DNA of 64,000 nt from Ptychodera flava. Its lineage: Eukaryota > Hemichordata > Enteropneusta > Ptychoderidae. The stretch's first letter is position 1, and every line of letters begins with the position of its first letter. Made by a program: the position numbers and the translations under genes. The notes below the pieces were generated by a model, which made no database searches, had not been told where the DNA came from, and saw only the letters and a program-made list of their open reading frames with translations. Positions 1 through 15,386 of the stretch are shown piece by piece. The DNA is taken from contig NC_091931.1 in assembly GCF_041260155.1 (NCBI RefSeq), positions 15,674,361-15,738,360 on the forward strand, given 5' to 3'.

Positions 1-2646
<2,646 letters not shown>

Positions 2647-5600
2647 TCTCTCCGCTGCTTGTACAAAGAGTCGTGAACACTATGCGAGTAACATATCTCC
2701 ATTCTCCTAGATGATATTATTATTTCTGTACGTGAAGTGCCACCTTAAAACTACATGTATATATGTCCACATCAGTGGCAGACTCTATAGCGGTACATAA
2801 AGCAATCATACGTTACGAACATCAGAGATACTTGGCATTGGTTCTATCTATACGCTTAGTTCACAGAATTGAACTTGAAATTAGACGACTACCATGACAA
2901 GTTACCATGTGTTCAATTTTTCAGTCAATGAAATATAAGAATTAATTTACCTGATATTTCAACGTAATGATTGCTAATTTTCCTTTCCTGACGCTGCAAG
3001 AAAAAAAACCAGTTTCCCGAGGATGTTCACTATGCGATGAACAGGCTCAATCACGGAGTGGAATAGATCAGACATGAAATTGTAAAATTGTAACTAGACC
3101 AGAGAAGAGCATGATTAGGCCTGCTTAATATTCTTCTCAATTACACCCTTAAGCGCCCTCTCTTGGTAAATCCTAATTTGAAAGCAAGTCGCGCTTTTCG
3201 ACATACACGATATATTTACCAAGAGAGTGAAAAAATATGTAGCGCTTTCAAATAACTTTTGAGTCCGCCATTGTATTTCAAAGTGCTCTTGATCATGTGA
3301 TCTATAGGTAGCAATCAAGGCATTACAAAATCACCGACCACATTTGTAACCGGCACCCTAGTACGTCCCGTTTTCTTACGGGCTAGGAGAAACCGGACAT
3401 CAGCGGAACATAATGCATAGTTTCAGCGCTGCGTTTATTCGCGTTTTTTGTTCACAGATGCACGATTGAGAAAAATTTGAGCAGGGAAAAATAAAAAAAA
3501 TACTAAAAATGTATCGGAAGGGAGTAATGCTTTCAGAAATGGAGATGAATATTTGTAACGTCACGATCTCCTTCGGACGACTTATAAAGGAACACTGACG
3601 TCAGCCGCGGGAAAAGAGCCGCTGTAACACAGGTTGCTCTGAGTCACAAAATATTTGTTAGTAGGCCTATAAGCCATTAGATGGATCTGTACCTATACCC
3701 AGCTAAGGCCGAGCTGCACCGAATGTGGGGCAATCTGAGTATGGCCACAGTTTTTGTAGTCTCTTAATCGTACATTTATTCATTTCACGCATTTATATAT
3801 TTACTTATAATTATTTATCTACTTATTTATGTCGTTGGTTTGTTATTTGTTTGTTTATTTTTCGGATGGCATTGAACTTTTCCAGCGGTCCAACAAATAA
3901 TGTTGACGACAAAAATTATCAAAAGCGAATCACAATAGGAGAAAACACCAACATTGAGCATTACGGCTACATGGAGGGGATCTCAATCGAGCAGTGGGTC
4001 TTAAGTTTCCCCTGTCATTCTGAGGGATTTTTAATGGAGTTTTAGGCAAGTCTCCCCGATGTTCATAATCAGTTCCCACAAGGCATAAGATATTGACAGT
4101 TTTTAGTTTTCAGACTCAAATATGGTGGCATTGATCTATGATCCTGAGTTGCCCTGATTAACCAATTAACGTCTTTTATATTCAAATGAACCGTATCCTG
4201 TTGTAAAAGATAAAATATTACAACAAACATGGGGAAATGGCAGATCACGGGCCAAGAGAGGGGTCACTCACCCTCCGATTGGGTACGGAAGGCCCCTGGA
4301 CAGTTCAAACTAAAAAGCACAACCTCTACAATTTTCCAATGAATGGGGGAGTGTGTTCAATAGTCCAAATTTTTGGCCGAAAGGTCAGGTAAAGACTCAA
4401 CACTTTCTCCCAAATGATATGTTATAAGTGCTTATTTGAGGTCAACAGTTATGCTGTAGTCAAAACAGGGGTCAAAAAAGAGAACCTTCCCACCAGTCTA
4501 CATTAGAAAAACAGCAGTACGTATGTGTATACCTTTTCCATGACAGTCCCCTCCATAGCAGATATCTTTAAATTATTCCAACTTGAGTGTTTGCCACCTG
4601 CGGCGGCTCCACGAGCGTGGTTCGCGCCCGGTGCTTCCGCACTCACCCCAAGGGACGGGTTATTTATTCTGGAGGCACCGATCCCCACAGACATTCCTTG
4701 CTACTGTTGTTGCTGTTGAACGGGTCGCCAAGGACATGTGAATAATTCAAAACAAATAATAACGAGAATATGGCGTAAAAATCGATAAAACGCCCAAGGC
4801 CTCACTAAAGACACACAAATGTCACATTTTTCCGTCGCTTAAATTGAAACACCAGTTCCTAGTGTGTAAGAATGCCTAGGACGAATCGATATGGTATCAA
4901 TAGGCGTGACTTACGAAGAAATCCACGGGTGAATTATAAGGGGCCGACAGAAAAAGTACGTTGAGAGGTTATATTCTCACATTTCGAGCTACAGAAGCCA
5001 CACTTGACCAACAGGTCAAGGCTAGTTTTTTTTTTCTCCCTATTTATGACCATCCCTGTTTCTGCGAAAAAAAGACTACTTCTGGTTAACATTTCTGTCG
5101 AATAATTTTCGCGTCGATCGGCACGAATTCGATTTTCTCTCTTTCAGGGAACGTGCTCGAAAAGCATTTTGAGTTTTGATCAATTCTGCATCGGTCTCTC
5201 AAAGCCGAAAGATTTCTATAGAATATAGCTGAAGATGGATTTTTACATTCTCAAGAGTATTTTCCCGCAGACAACGTAGAATACGTATCGCAAAAAATAT
5301 TGAAGGATATATCTCTTCAACTGAAGTACATATCTTATCAAGGGGCACAATAGGTGTATAGCAAATGTATGTAACATAAATATTCTAAAAAAATTTGCAT
5401 GTGCTCGATATGCGCTACTTTTTAAAAATTACTTTTTCGGTCACTTTAAATCTGACGTGTGTAATACGCCGACAAATCTTATCTTGCTTGCAGTCCATAA
5501 ATGATCATGGTTTTCCCTTTACGGCTAGTCTGCAGAGCAGTGGACCCATGCGAAAGTGCAGTGAAACTGAATATATTTTACTCTCTCTTCTTTGGTTTGG

Positions 5601-5650
5601 TCGGGTCATGTTATCATGCTTGAGCCGTTTGAGTGTTTTGTATTATAAAA
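2647..5650. other. Gene-free stretch
   Basis: No recognisable gene. Open frames at 3725-4045 (+) and 5395-5679 (+) show no domain or family signature. A TATAAA at 3583-3588 and a palindromic TGACGTCA at 3596-3603 lie close together but no transcript is supported. Confidence 0.45.
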
Positions 5651-5974
5651 GGTGCAATGCGCCCGGGGACAAATATTAGGACCCTCAAACTTTTATAATT
5701 ATACCTTTTTTAGTCTACCTCTTGTAGGGGCTTATGGAGTAAATAAAGTTTTCACCACCTTGTTTTTGTGAAAATTGATTTTTTTTCCCCAGAGAGTCAA
5801 CACAGGGATGGCGGCGATTTTTAGCTTTAAATATTGGGTAATTTTCTATTGGGTAAATTTCTAGTGACAAATTTTGCACGGTGACCCCTGACTTGTATTG
5901 ATTTGTTTGGTTTAAAGTTTCGTTACTAAAAGTTTGAGCGAAAGTTCATGTCTTCAATTCAAAGCGTGTACTAG
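5651..5974 (+). mobile_element. MITE, family C (diverged copy)
   Basis: Diverged copy of the roughly 330-bp family best preserved at 27399-27729. It begins GGTGCAATGCGCCCGGGGAC and shares internal blocks with the other copies: 'ctcaaacttttat', the 'aacacagggatggcggc' region, and a 'cacggtgacccctga' region near 5880. Its right end (CGTGTACTAGC) is worn. No target TTAA remains intact. Non-coding. Confidence 0.55.
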
Positions 5975-6306
5975 CATCAATGAAACGCTTATGATAGAGA
6001 AAGGGACACGATGTTGCCTGTGACTCGCAGACTTTGTTCCATTTGTCATTTCAGCCGTCTCAACATCTTTTGGATTATCGATCATTCATGACACGGTTCG
6101 TTCCGACGATATGTCTACACATAATGCCACAAGCTGGCCTCAGGGATTTCTGAATCGAAGGAATATTTCAATATTTAATGTCAACTTTAAAAGGTTAGGG
6201 AATGTTAAGTAGTTCATCAAGTAGGAAACAACAAATTGTAACTACCTGTCCATACGAATAGCCAGTGTCCTGCCAGTGAAGACACGCAGGCGTGAAATGC
6301 TTTGTT
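5975..6306. other. Short gene-free spacer
   Basis: Nothing recognisable; it ends at the AGTCCCCAC that begins the satellite-bearing element. Confidence 0.4.
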
Positions 6307-7842
6307 AGTCCCCACGGACACCGTCCGGGGGACTTATAGGTTTGGTCATGTCCGTGCGTGCGTCCGTGCGTGCGTCCGTCCGTCCGTCCGTGCGTCCGTC
6401 CGTTCACGCAGATATCTCAGAGATGCAAGGAGCGATTCATTCAAACTTGGTACAAGGATTACTTCATATGTCATACAGATGCACGTCGATTTGTTTTGTG
6501 ATATGATCCAATATGGCCGCCAGGCGGCCATTTTATTACGATATTTTCATGTACAGAGCCATAACTCAGACATGTTTCAACCGATTTTATTCAAAGTTGG
6601 TACAAGGACATTGACCAGTGTCATAGATATGCATGTCGATTTGTTTTGTGATACGATCCAATATGGCCGCCAGGCGGCCATTTTATTACAATTTTTTCAT
6701 GTACAGAGCCATAACTCAGACATGTTTCAACCAATTTTATTCAAAGTTGGTACAAGGACATTGACCAATGTCATAGATATGCATGTCGATTTGTTTTGTG
6801 ATACGATCCAATATGGCCGCCTGGCGGCCATTTTATTATGATTTTTTCATGTACAGAGCCATAACTCTGACATGTTTCAACCGATTTTATTCAAAGTTGG
6901 TACAAGGACATTGACCAATGTCATAGATATGCAAGTCTATTTGTTTTGTGATACGATCCAATATGGCCGCCTGGCGGCCATTTTATTACGATTTTTTCAT
7001 GTACAGAGCCATACCTCTGACATGTTTCAACCGATTTTATTCAAAGTTGGTACAAGGACATTGACCAATGTCATAGATATGCATGTCAATTTGTTTTGTG
7101 ATACGATCCAATATGGCCGCCAGGCGGCCATTTTATTACAATTTTTTCATGTACAGAGCCATAACTCAGACATGTTTCAACCATTTTATTCAAAGTTGGT
7201 ACAAGGACATTGACCAATGTCATAGATATGCATGTCGATTTGTTTTGTGATACGATCCAATATGGCCGCCTGGCGGCCATTTTATTACAATTTTTTCATG
7301 TATAGGCCAAAACTCAGGCATATCTCAACCGATTTTATTCCAAGTTGGTACAAGGACATTGACCTATGTCATACATATGTACGTCTATTTGGTTTGTGAT
7401 ACGATCCAATATGGCCGCTAGGCAGCCATTTTATTACGATGTTTTCATGTACAGAGCCGTAATACTCAGACATGTATCAAGCGAATTTATTCAAAGTTGG
7501 TACAAGGAGATTGACTACTGTCATACATATGCATGTCAATTTGTTATGTGATACGATCCAATATGGCTGCCGTGCGGCCATTTTGTTACGATTTTTTCAT
7601 GTACAGAGCCATAATACTCAGGCATATCTCAAACGATTTTATTCAAAGTTGGTACAAGGACATTAACCTATGTCATACATATGTAGGTCTTTTTTGTATG
7701 TAGGTCATTCTTGGCCATTGAGCGCTATCTGTATCAAAGTATTTTTATCACAGACCTAATTAATGAAGAGGACTCTATCCTCTCTGAGGACATGTAATCA
7801 AAGTACCCATTAACAAGTGGGGACTGTGTCATCAACGATGAC
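6307..7842 (+). mobile_element. Satellite-bearing interspersed element
   Basis: An element that appears to start AGTCCCCAC at 6307 and to end in the inverted GTGGGGACT at 7817-7825, followed by a short hairpin (GTCATC-aac-GATGAC, 7828-7842). After a leader and a GTCC/GTGC microsatellite (about 6349-6403) come roughly eight 150-bp tandem units. Open frames across it repeat with the unit, as expected for a 150-bp (multiple of three) satellite, and are not genes. Organisation (leader, microsatellite, tandem core, terminal hairpin) recalls Pearl/HINE-type non-autonomous Helitron relatives of marine invertebrates; that placement is inference and the exact ends are uncertain. Confidence 0.55.
6419..7690. 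repeat. 150-bp tandem satellite, about 8 units
   Basis: The landmark ATATGGCCGC recurs at 6511, 6661, 6811, 6961, 7111, about 7259 and about 7409, with a worn copy near 7561, giving a 149-152 bp period. Each unit carries 'cagagccataactcagacatg', 'ttcaaagttggtacaagga' and the near-palindrome TGGCCGCC(A/T)GGCGGCCA. Inner units are nearly identical while the outer ones (first, and last two to three) are diverged, the pattern left by unequal exchange. Confidence 0.95.
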
Positions 7843-9910
7843 TTGTTAACTATCTATTTTACTACATAACCAACCGACCGACCAACCGACATCACATGAG
7901 GGACAGTATATAATTCTGCAACAATCAACAGTGCTAAAATCGTTTAGAATGGCCACAGATATGAATTGCAAGCAGAGGCTACTGGCAATGCAAAAAACTA
8001 AAAAAAAAAACAGAAAGTTTAAGGGTAACGGCAAGGTAGGATTTAGCCATTTCTGAAAAAGTCGATAGACCCCCTCACCACCCACTAACGTATCAGAGAC
8101 GGCGCCGGGTTAAACTTGTAACCCGTTCTTTTCCCCGAGCATGGGACGCACTTTTATTATAGACCACTCAACAACATTCTAATCATTAAAATATTCTCAA
8201 GGTATAAAACTAAAATTAAAAATAGTTCTACGAAGACAAAGTATATCCCAACAATCCAACGAGAAAGAAATTGCAATTGGGTTTCCCATAAGTTTAATTT
8301 TTCTAGCAACAACTTGCAAACATAGTCATTTAGAACCTCGAAGAAAATCATTATTTTTTAATTTCTGACAAAATTTTTTATCTACCGTATACCCAAATGC
8401 AAAAAAAAAATCAAGCTTGTCTTTCGGAGACGACCCAACATGCAATGGAGATCACTTGCCCCGAGTGTGATTGCATTTCATGCCTCTTTCATAGGCAGCT
8501 GCTTTGTCTTTTTCAGTCGTACTTTAACTGACATATTACGCCAAGACATTCGAAATCACTGTAATGGCGGTTATCATAAGGTTAAATGGCTGTAAATACA
8601 GATCCAATCCCTTAATCTGCCATTTCAACATTAGCTATTAGCGTTAGCAAATAAATTAGCAACGTGGATGGACATTTATCACAACGAATTTGTTTTCCAT
8701 GCAAATACCATTAGTCTCCGCCAGGCTCAAATCAATGAAAGGCATCAGTGATAACTTGTAGTGTTATCGGTATTTTCCATTAAGAATGTAAGATTGAAGT
8801 CATGTAAACTCCTTCAAACTTCGAACCTGTCCAGCTTTGGTTTTTACGATCGCAAGTATGATTAAGAGCATGTCGCAATAGGCTTGGTGGAAGCCGTCCG
8901 ACTTAATCTATACATGTCTTCTGATATCTTCCGCTGAAACGCTCAGTGAAATGCACTCTTGATTTCAGCTACAGAACCTTTGATCTTTTTTCCGAAGTGT
9001 TGTGACGGGTCCCCTAACTTTTGGCTCATAAAATGACAGGGAACAACATCCCTGAACTCTCCTGAGTGTGTAGTTTCTATGTAAGAAAATAAGAAAAGGG
9101 ACCCAGTATTTAAATTATGCATGTCACTCAGTCTCCCAAATAGGAAGTATAGCTCTTAACAGTAATTAACTTTCCCATAAGAGTACTTACATATTGGATG
9201 ATCATAGTTTACGTACGAGTCAACTATTTCATGAAATCGATACTACTCTGTTTATACCTTTTAACTCATTTAGACAAAAATTGCATGTTCCCCTGTAGGT
9301 CTATCCAAATTTTCATTAGTTTCTACGACAGTTTCCAACTATTACAGACCTCGGCATCTGCTTCAATACAGGCACATTCAAAGCAATTGCCTTGGGATAA
9401 CAAGACGTAATTTGTTTACTCCAAGGAGTATCCGGGACGTCTCTCAGCGATCGGCTCGATAGAACCCACAACATGAAAATGCAACTCATAGGAAAGGGAT
9501 GCCAATTAACGGCCCAATACTGAGATTCAAGCGCAAGTCTTTTGACAACCCCTTTAGGTAACCGGCTTTATCGGTTCCGTTTCTCCCTCGACTGCGTCTC
9601 CTTGAAACGGAACATCAATAAACAAGCATCGCTTGGTAGCACCTCAACAACATTTCCTCAGAGTCGTCTGGCCCCCGTCTGGCATATGCTACAATGAGGA
9701 CAGAATATCGCGTCAAAATAATGAAAACCTGTCGTTTGCGTACCAACTCTTTGCCATGAAACCTTTAAATGAGTACTGCTGACCGTGTAAACAAACGTCC
9801 CTGGTAACGTTCAGGGCTGCACACTCCGTGTCCCTTGAGGACCCTGTCCGATACAGTTTTCCCTTTGAAGGCAGCAAACCACATTTTCTCAAAGCGAACA
9901 CAGAAATCTG
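7843..9910. other. Gene-free stretch
   Basis: No recognisable gene or repeat family. Short open frames only, without family signatures. Confidence 0.45.
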
Positions 9911-10007
9911 GTTGTTGTTGTTGTTGTTTGTATTGCTGTTGTGGTTGTTGTTGTTGTTGTTTGTATTGATGTTGTTTATATTAGTCGTGTGGTTGTTGTT
10001 GTTGTTG
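9911..10007. repeat. Imperfect (TTG)n trinucleotide repeat
   Basis: Blocks of TTG interrupted by 'tttgtattg' and 'atattagtcgtg'. On the minus strand it gives an Asn-rich frame that is a by-product of the repeat rather than a gene. A second short TTG run follows at about 10038-10050. Confidence 0.9.
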
Positions 10008-10235
10008 ACCAATAAAGTTCAGCGAACATAACTTCTGTGTTGTTGTTGTTTCAACGTAATGTAGATGTCATGAGAAACACTATACAAGGACGCTATCATT
10101 ATTTGACTCCTCTGCAAACGTAGACTCTCTTCATATACGTCTTAAGCGTTTGCCCGTTCACAGGGATAATCTGATAATATGCTTATGTAGCATCTACAGA
10201 TTCAGCTGCGTTTAAAATTCCAGAGGTGAAGCACA

Positions 10236-10286
10236 CTAGCATCTCGACGTCGTCCCTCGGCCTTCGTCACGACGTCGAGATGCTAG
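10236..10286. repeat. Short perfect inverted repeat
   Basis: CTAGCATCTCGACGTCGT (10236-10253) is matched exactly by its reverse complement at 10269-10286 around a 15-bp loop. No associated gene is seen. Confidence 0.9.
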
Positions 10287-10410
10287 ACTAGGTGAAGTTT
10301 TGCCTTGACAACGACGCGCCCGTATTAACATTGACGCTTCTACGTCTTGGGGTTAACTTCGTTAGTGATATACTGCATCCACCTACTATAATCATAGCCC
10401 TGGTGCCTTT

Positions 10411-10470
10411 CGCTGGCTTCTTCTCTCGCGTTGGTCGGCGCTACAGCCAACGCAACAGAAGAAGCCAGCG
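10411..10470. repeat. Interrupted inverted repeat
   Basis: CGCTGGCTTCTTCT (10411-10424) pairs with AGAAGAAGCCAGCG (10457-10470), and inner GCGTTGG pairs with CCAACGC. It makes a long interrupted stem 125 bp after the previous hairpin. Confidence 0.8.
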
Positions 10471-10499
10471 CACGGCCCGAGGTATACAATTATTGTAGC

Positions 10500-11233
10500 T
10501 ACTGATGTACGTATGTACTGGTAGTTTGTTCCGAAAACATTAATAAGTCAACGTGTTGCCTCAATACTGAAATAGTTCTGCATGACAATCTCGCCACTTC
10601 GTCTTTTTCTGTCAAAACGTTTTACGCGCGTCTCCGCTTTTTAAGACTTATAAAGAACTTGATGTTTAATACGAGATGTTATCAAAGCAAGACGGTGCTA
10701 TACTTGTTATTGACACAGCCTTTAGAAAACAACTAACAGACGCCGACAACAACTAACGAACTAACGAAGTCGCTCTTGCATCGACAGACTGTCCAATATG
10801 TACGACAAGGTGTAACTAGTTCTTCCTCAGACTATAAATGCCTACGGCTAGCGCTGTTCCTGGAATTAAAAATAACTTGCGAACTTTTTTTGAACGGAGA
10901 GTCGGATGCTTTGTAGTGTTTGTTAATAAGCAGTGCACACAGTGAGGTTATGCAGTTAGATAGTTTCAATGACACAAGAGTGAAATATGAACTGTCGGTG
11001 AACATCGTTATCGGTAGACCTACATTATAGAAGACATGAAAGACAAAAAAAGGGGAAGGCCGCCATATCTTCGCGGACAGTTATGTCATCGTTATCTGTC
11101 AAGGACCCGTGCAAAATGTTCTCTGTAAACGGTTCATTCGGAACAGACAGGGGGTAGAAATGTGATATAGTCTATATGGCAAGCAGACCGATAATTAGGA
11201 CTCTGAAATGTCCTAAATGTCCTTTACAGCACG
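10500..11233. other. Gene-free stretch
   Basis: Nothing recognisable on either strand. Confidence 0.4.
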
Positions 11234-11413
11234 TACATACATACATACATACATACATACATACATACATACATACATACATACATACATACATACATAC
11301 ATACATACATACATACATACATACATACATACATACATACATACATACATACATACATACATACATACATACATACATACATACATACATACATACATAC
11401 ATACATACATACA

Positions 11414-11447
<34 letters not shown>

Positions 11448-11735
11448 CTTACATGCATGCATGCATGCATGCATGCATGCATACATACATACATACATAC
11501 ATACATACATACATACATACATACATGCATGCATGCATGCATGCATGCATGCATGCATGCATGCATGCATACATACATACATACATACATACATACATAC
11601 ATACATACATACATACATACATACATACATACATACATACATACATACATACATACATACATACATACATACATACATACATACATACATACATGCATGC
11701 ATACATACATACATACATACATACATACATACATT
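11234..11735. repeat. (CATA)n microsatellite with CATG blocks
   Basis: About 500 bp of tetranucleotide repeat. Most is CATA, with CATG blocks at about 11453-11480, 11525-11570 and 11693-11700. All six frames stay open through much of it and yield Tyr-Ile-His-Thr or Tyr-Val-Cys-Met repeats; none is a gene. The alternation of CATA and CATG blocks implies spread of a point variant by slippage. Confidence 0.98.
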
Positions 11736-13630
11736 CGTAAAGAAATACACTGTCATAAAGATATATATAAAACATTATATGTAGACGGACTTTTTCCGGA
11801 AAGAGGCAATGTATGAAGTTTATAATGTTCAATGCTAAATTCTAGTAAGTTTTTAGAGCCTTTGAGTCAAAGAGGTTTTCTGGTACTGAGGGGAAACTTT
11901 CTCTGCTGTGCTAAGATTGTGAAACATTGCAACGGGAGTCCCCCCGGTCTTCTGAAAAGGTGAAAGGAAATGTGTCTGAATGTTTTGTCTTTCTACCTGT
12001 GTCACGCCGGATGTACTGAAGGCTATGGAAGATAAACGACCCTCTGACCTTTCCTTGTAATGGCACCATAATGGTCTAAAATTGGAGTATTATTAAACCT
12101 AAACACATCTGTACAGAGGAACAACCGGAAAGTTTGTAATCCTTTCGTCGTGATTGAATAGGGAGAGTGATTACAGCTGTGCATCATACTGTCGGCTCTA
12201 TAGGGGTGGCTGACTGTTGCATTATGGCTTAAAGCTTCGATGAATATGACATTTAGTAGTCGTATGGAGAATCACCCGCATGGGCCAATTCTTAACCAAT
12301 TAGCAATAACATCGGGAACAAGGCACTGTGCATATAGGGTATGGTCCGTGTTTTGTTCAATGCGATTTAAACTTGTTTGTCAGATACATATTTTGTAATG
12401 AGATGAACACATAACGTCGTTTCCATCTAATCGCTATATTATATTGAATATAGCAGGACAGGAAGAAGCCTTCGATACAACCGGTGAAAAGATTCAACAT
12501 TCTCGAGAAAGATCTGAATTAAACGAAATGGACAGGCAGCAGACATTCTGAAAGAAGATCGTGTACAGAATGGGTCCGACTTTCAAATACTAATGATTTT
12601 GAAATTCAACTATCGACAAGATAAAATGGCGGCGTTTACAGTGCAAATGATTGCACTGATACCAAGTTAAGGGCGGTATAGGCAATGATATGTAGGTTTA
12701 GTTGGTGAATTTTCTAAATCATCATGGCAATTATAACTACCTAGCTAATGCAGTTGTTCTTTTTTTCCGTATAATTTTCCCTGGCAGAGAAATGACCAGG
12801 CTTAAGAATAAGAGTGCCTCTTCACCAGCAAGAAAGGATTAATTCCCCCGAAAGCTTTAGAGGAGTATCGTCACTTTCCAACCTAAGGCTATTAACAAGG
12901 TCGAAGAGGAACGAGTTTGCTCTATCTCACGGCGTATTTTATCCTTTTTTTACATTTGAATTATCTGGTGAGCTCCTCATTGATATGATATGAGGTCTTA
13001 CTGTAATTTTTGGGATGATCTCGAACCAGATAATTATTTTGTAAAAGATATAGGTTTCAAGCGATCAGAAGATACCTTAAAAGGCACAAAAGCTGCACTT
13101 TGCTTATCATATTTTCATTTTGTTTTTGTTTTTTTTTAGTTCATTGAAATGCACAGAAATTATCCTTCGATATACAGTGCAAGTCAAGACTCTACATTAA
13201 TAAATGCATCGCATTAAGTGACGTTGGTTTAAGTGGTTTCCCCACTTGAAAATCTTGAAAATTCTGGGCATTTTACCGAATCTTATCGCCTACAATGAAA
13301 CATAGGAACAAAAACTATCGCAAAACCAGGCAAAGAAAGTTTTTCTGGAAATTATAAATCCATCAAGAAAACAAGAATGCTGACCTATTATATCTATCTT
13401 GAATTTCCGATACAATTCTACAATTACAAATATACAATTGTTGCATTTTAACATTTAACGCATGCTGTTAACATTTATGGATTTAAAAAATATGATCAGA
13501 CATAAATGGTTAGGTACGGTAGGCGTCACCAGTATTTTTTGCGCTTCAATCAAAACCTGCCCAATTTTTCCTGCGAGGCAAGAATCTAATAGACTTCTTA
13601 TGCTTGTCTTTACCGACATTTTTTCTAAGC

Positions 13631-13633
<3 letters not shown>
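11736..13633. other. Gene-free stretch
   Basis: No gene, RNA or repeat family recognised. Confidence 0.45.

Positions 13634-13672
<39 letters not shown>
13634..13672. repeat. (TA)n microsatellite
   Basis: About 19 TA units. Confidence 0.95.
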
Positions 13673-13675
<3 letters not shown>

Positions 13676-13689
13676 CTTGACACGTCATG

Positions 13690-13789
13690 TTATATTATAT
13701 TATATTATATTATATTATATTATATTATATTATATTATATTATATTATATTATATTATATTATATTATATTATATTATATTATATTATA
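13690..13789. repeat. (TTATA)n pentanucleotide repeat
   Basis: About 20 near-perfect TTATA units, only 17 bp after the TA repeat, with decayed units continuing to about 13815. Confidence 0.95.
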
Positions 13790-13815
13790 ATACCTATATT
13801 ATCTTATATAATCTA

Positions 13816-14817
13816 TATTTTATCACATTAAAATAACTTTCCTTGGAACGCAAAACAGCCGTGTATAGATTCAGGGTAAAATTGGTAATCATTACGTCAT
13901 GATGCAATATGGAAATATGGAAAGTGATGGCAGTTTACCCTGTGAGAGATTTCAGCTTTCCCGTGCATGACTACAGAGGTTATTAAGAGCAGAGTCTAAC
14001 CCAAATATAGATTAAAAAAACTGCTGATTGATAAATTAGAGCTGAAAGCACAGTTTAATATGACACATTAGCATCAGTATTCGGAAAGACCTGCAGCTAG
14101 CAAGTCTGTCTCTACCAATCAGCGGTAAGAGGACGAGAAAATCACACATTCAAGCGATCTGCGCAGATTGTGTTAGCCGCATTTTCTCTTCAATATATGA
14201 GCTAACCTTGTTCAGCAGATTACATATTTCATATCAAATCACACCCATGATAATGTCATTTTCTACCAGACTTGTTATGAAATAAATGTTAATATTTCGT
14301 TGTATGTGGTAAAAGTCTAAGATTACTTGTAACTAAATTTGCCTTTCATGACTAAACGATGTTGAGTCTGCAGACGATGCCATTTCTTTCTCAGCAATCT
14401 GCTGTTGAACGCTGGGGAGCTCTAGACTGGACATGGCGCTCTTTCCTGTCACCGGCGAACATGTCGATTTATAACTAAAATGCAATTGGACAATTATCAA
14501 AGACAGATAAACACCATACTAAAACTAATCGAATCGGGGAGAAATGTATTTCGGTGTCATGAGCCCGAAAGTAAGTGACACCTAAGAAAACATCTGATTT
14601 TTTTAAAATAGTGAGAGAGTGTACTAATCTCGAACTTCTTTATCTTTTGATGAAAAGGTAATGGTTTCTTAAAAATTTATGAATTTCTTAAGGCCGTGTA
14701 AATCGATTATAGTATGATAGTCTACCAAAGGCTTAAAATGTCAATCTCATGAATTTAACGGGATTTACTTCCTTCGGCACCATCGTCCAATAAGCCCTAT
14801 CTGTGCTGGGACATATA
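13816..14817. other. Gene-free stretch
   Basis: No recognisable gene; ends at the TTAA flanking a MITE. Confidence 0.45.
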
Positions 14818-14821
14818 TTAA

Positions 14822-15046
14822 AGGGATACAGTCGTCGGAACTGCGCTCAAAGGTCGCATGGGACCCATACACTGTATCCATTGTACGATGGTGATTGATG
14901 AAAGTCAAAACATGTCTGCCATAATCTACATCGTATAATTTAAATGTTGCAGCTATGATGATGAGGTGCATCTGGATATCGTGCACGAAATACATTGTTT
15001 GTAAACAAGAAACTCGCACAGGCGCAGTACCGACAACTGTTTCCCT
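14822..15046. mobile_element. MITE, family B, copy 1
   Basis: Flanked by TTAA on both sides (14818-14821 and 15047-15050). Terminal inverted repeats run AGGGATACAGTCGTCGGAAC at the left against GTACCGACAACTGTTTCCCT at the right. The 225-bp interior matches a second copy at 32668-32866, including a long shared block around 'gatgaggtgcatct'. TTAA targets are typical of piggyBac- and Kolobok-type transposases; which one moved it cannot be told. Non-coding. Confidence 0.85.
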
Positions 15047-15050
15047 TTAA

Positions 15051-15386
15051 GGTAATACGCGCCTCGAAACTGAAAGACTTAAACTTCTGCTCAAACTTTA
15101 AACTTTCCTCAAGGAAACTTTAAACTAATCGTCTTACCAAATCAAGAATAAAATTCAGGGGTGGAAACAAAACAGTATAATTTTACCGATGTTTAAAATT
15201 CGGAATGGCCACCATTCCCTGTGTTAACTCGTTGAGGGAAAATAATATTTCGATTTTCACAAAACTAAGACGTTAAAAATTTCACTCACTCAAGGAGCTT
15301 CAAAATGAGCTCCCGCAAGCGGTGGTACCGAAAAGTATTGAAAAAATCTGAACGTCTGAATTTCTGTCTCCAAGGCGCGTTCTACC
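15051..15386 (-). mobile_element. MITE, family C, inverted copy
   Basis: Begins GGTAATACGCGCCTCG directly after the TTAA (15047-15050) that also ends the preceding MITE, and ends AAGGCGCGTTCTACC at 15386. The interior is the reverse complement of the copy at 27399-27729 (for example 'ccaccattccctgtgttaac' against the 'aactcagggatggaggcc' block). The right TTAA has decayed. Confidence 0.8.

Noticed and set aside
3583-3603. TATAAA followed by TGACGTCA as a possible cAMP-responsive promoter
   Set aside because: No gene follows, and the order (TATA upstream of the CRE) is not typical; TGACGTCA also occurs by chance near 1010 and 38540.
6302-7666. Open frames of 60-179 codons with 'MFQPILFKVGTRTLT' repeats
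   Set aside because: They follow the 150-bp satellite unit, which is divisible by three; the reading frame is a side effect and the sequence family is non-coding.
9713-10012. Asn-rich minus-strand protein
   Set aside because: Asn run is the reverse of the TTG repeat; the rest lacks any family signature.
11172-11832. Tyr-Ile-His-Thr and Met-Tyr-Val-Cys proteins of up to 202 residues
   Set aside because: All come from the CATA/CATG microsatellite.
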